NCBI GenBank assembly: GCA_023442215.1
Contig: JAEZMP010000637.1
Span: forward strand, 1 to 5,238
DNA length: 5,238 nt
DNA from: Pseudomonadota bacterium
Lineage (GTDB): Bacteria; Pseudomonadota; Alphaproteobacteria; Rhizobiales; Segnochrobactraceae
Reading direction: 5' to 3'
Under the pieces are notes generated by a model that was given only the letters and a program-made list of their open reading frames with translations, searched no databases and was not told the origin of the DNA. The stretch's first letter is position 1. Each line of letters starts with the position of its first letter. Shown one piece after another: positions 4,856-5,238 of this stretch. The translations under genes were made by a program, and so were the position numbers.

Positions 4856-5238
4856 TCACGTCAGGCCCGCATCGACGGGCAGCAGCGCGCCGGTGATGCC
4901 GCTGGAAAGATCGCTCGCGAGAAAGAGGGCGGCCTTGGCCACGTCCTCGGTGGTGGCGAGGCGGCCGAGCGACGTCGCGGCGGCGAAGGCGTCGAGCGCC
5001 GCGTCGGCGGCCGGGCCGGCGCCGCTTTCCGCCCGCGCTTCGATGCGCGCGACCAGCGCGTCGGTGGCGATCGGACCGGGCGCGAGCCCGTTGACGCGGA
5101 TGCCGTGGCGGCCGAGGTCCCGGGCCGCGGCACGCACGATGCCGAGCACGGCGTGCTTGCTGGCCGTGTAGAGCATCTGCCGGGGATGGGCGCCCACGGC
5201 GTTGACGGAGGCCATCGCCACCACCCCGCCGCCGCCGG
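4856..5238 (-). CDS. Short-chain dehydrogenase/reductase (SDR), C-terminal half, cut by window edge
   Basis: The frame is open from the right edge to TGA (4858-4856), giving 126 residues of a second classical SDR. Counting from the first whole codon at 5236, the catalytic serine is S10 (MASVNAV), with Y23 and K27 in YTASK. The 13-residue serine-tyrosine spacing matches FabG. APGPIATDAL (52-61) follows, and the protein ends GALLPVDAGLT, matching the normal SDR C-terminus. The cofactor-binding half lies beyond the window, so the GTG at 5224 is not a real start: a glycine-rich stretch continues upstream in frame, as expected before the catalytic strand. The region between the PG motif and the C-terminus is Ala-rich. 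It differs clearly in sequence from the complete SDR and is 249 bases upstream on the same strand. The substrate is unknown. Confidence 0.9.
   Translation of the reverse strand, partial: GGGGVVAMASVNAVGAHPRQMLYTASKHAVLGIVRAAARDLGRHGIRVNGLAPGPIATDALVARIEARAESGAGPAADAALDAFAAATSLGRLATTEDVAKAALFLASDLSSGITGALLPVDAGLT

Overview
The window is GC-rich DNA with short intergenic gaps and strong Shine-Dalgarno-type sites. Its gene families, and one short dispersed-repeat-like element, suggest an alphaproteobacterium, probably of the Rhizobiales (Hyphomicrobiales). That assignment is inference: no rRNA or marker gene is present. Apart from a gene end at the far left, every gene lies on the minus strand, so transcription runs from high to low coordinates.

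Layout in transcription order. The 3' part of a short-chain dehydrogenase/reductase (SDR) gene enters from the right edge (to 4856). A 249-base gap follows, holding a REP-like element and an inverted repeat. A second, complete SDR gene occupies 4606-3839. A 193-base gap rich in inverted and direct repeats then precedes a secreted solute-binding protein gene (3645-2836). A 497-base non-coding gap follows, containing a terminator-like hairpin, a 14-base tandem repeat and a candidate promoter. Next come two permease genes (2338-1664 and 1664-909) and an ATPase gene (997-257). A strong hairpin (214-246) separates this cluster from the end of an unrelated plus-strand gene (2-148), which converges on it.

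The binding protein, two permeases and ATPase make a complete importer of the polar amino acid uptake (PAAT) type: the periplasmic protein captures ligand, two dissimilar permeases form the channel, and an ATPase dimer drives transport. The ligand cannot be named from sequence; amino acids, opines and related amino-acid derivatives are the family's usual substrates. The two SDRs next door could oxidise or reduce a carbonyl or hydroxyl on an imported compound, but this link rests on proximity alone.

The main re-annotation points are start codons. The first permease and the ATPase both appear to start at TTG, each with a good Shine-Dalgarno site, while the binding protein and the complete SDR start downstream of their longest possible starts. 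I found no CRISPR array, tRNA, rRNA, insertion sequence or phage gene, and nothing that clearly amounts to an undescribed system. The most interesting signals are non-coding: the repeat-dense gap before the binding protein and the long gap between it and the permeases.
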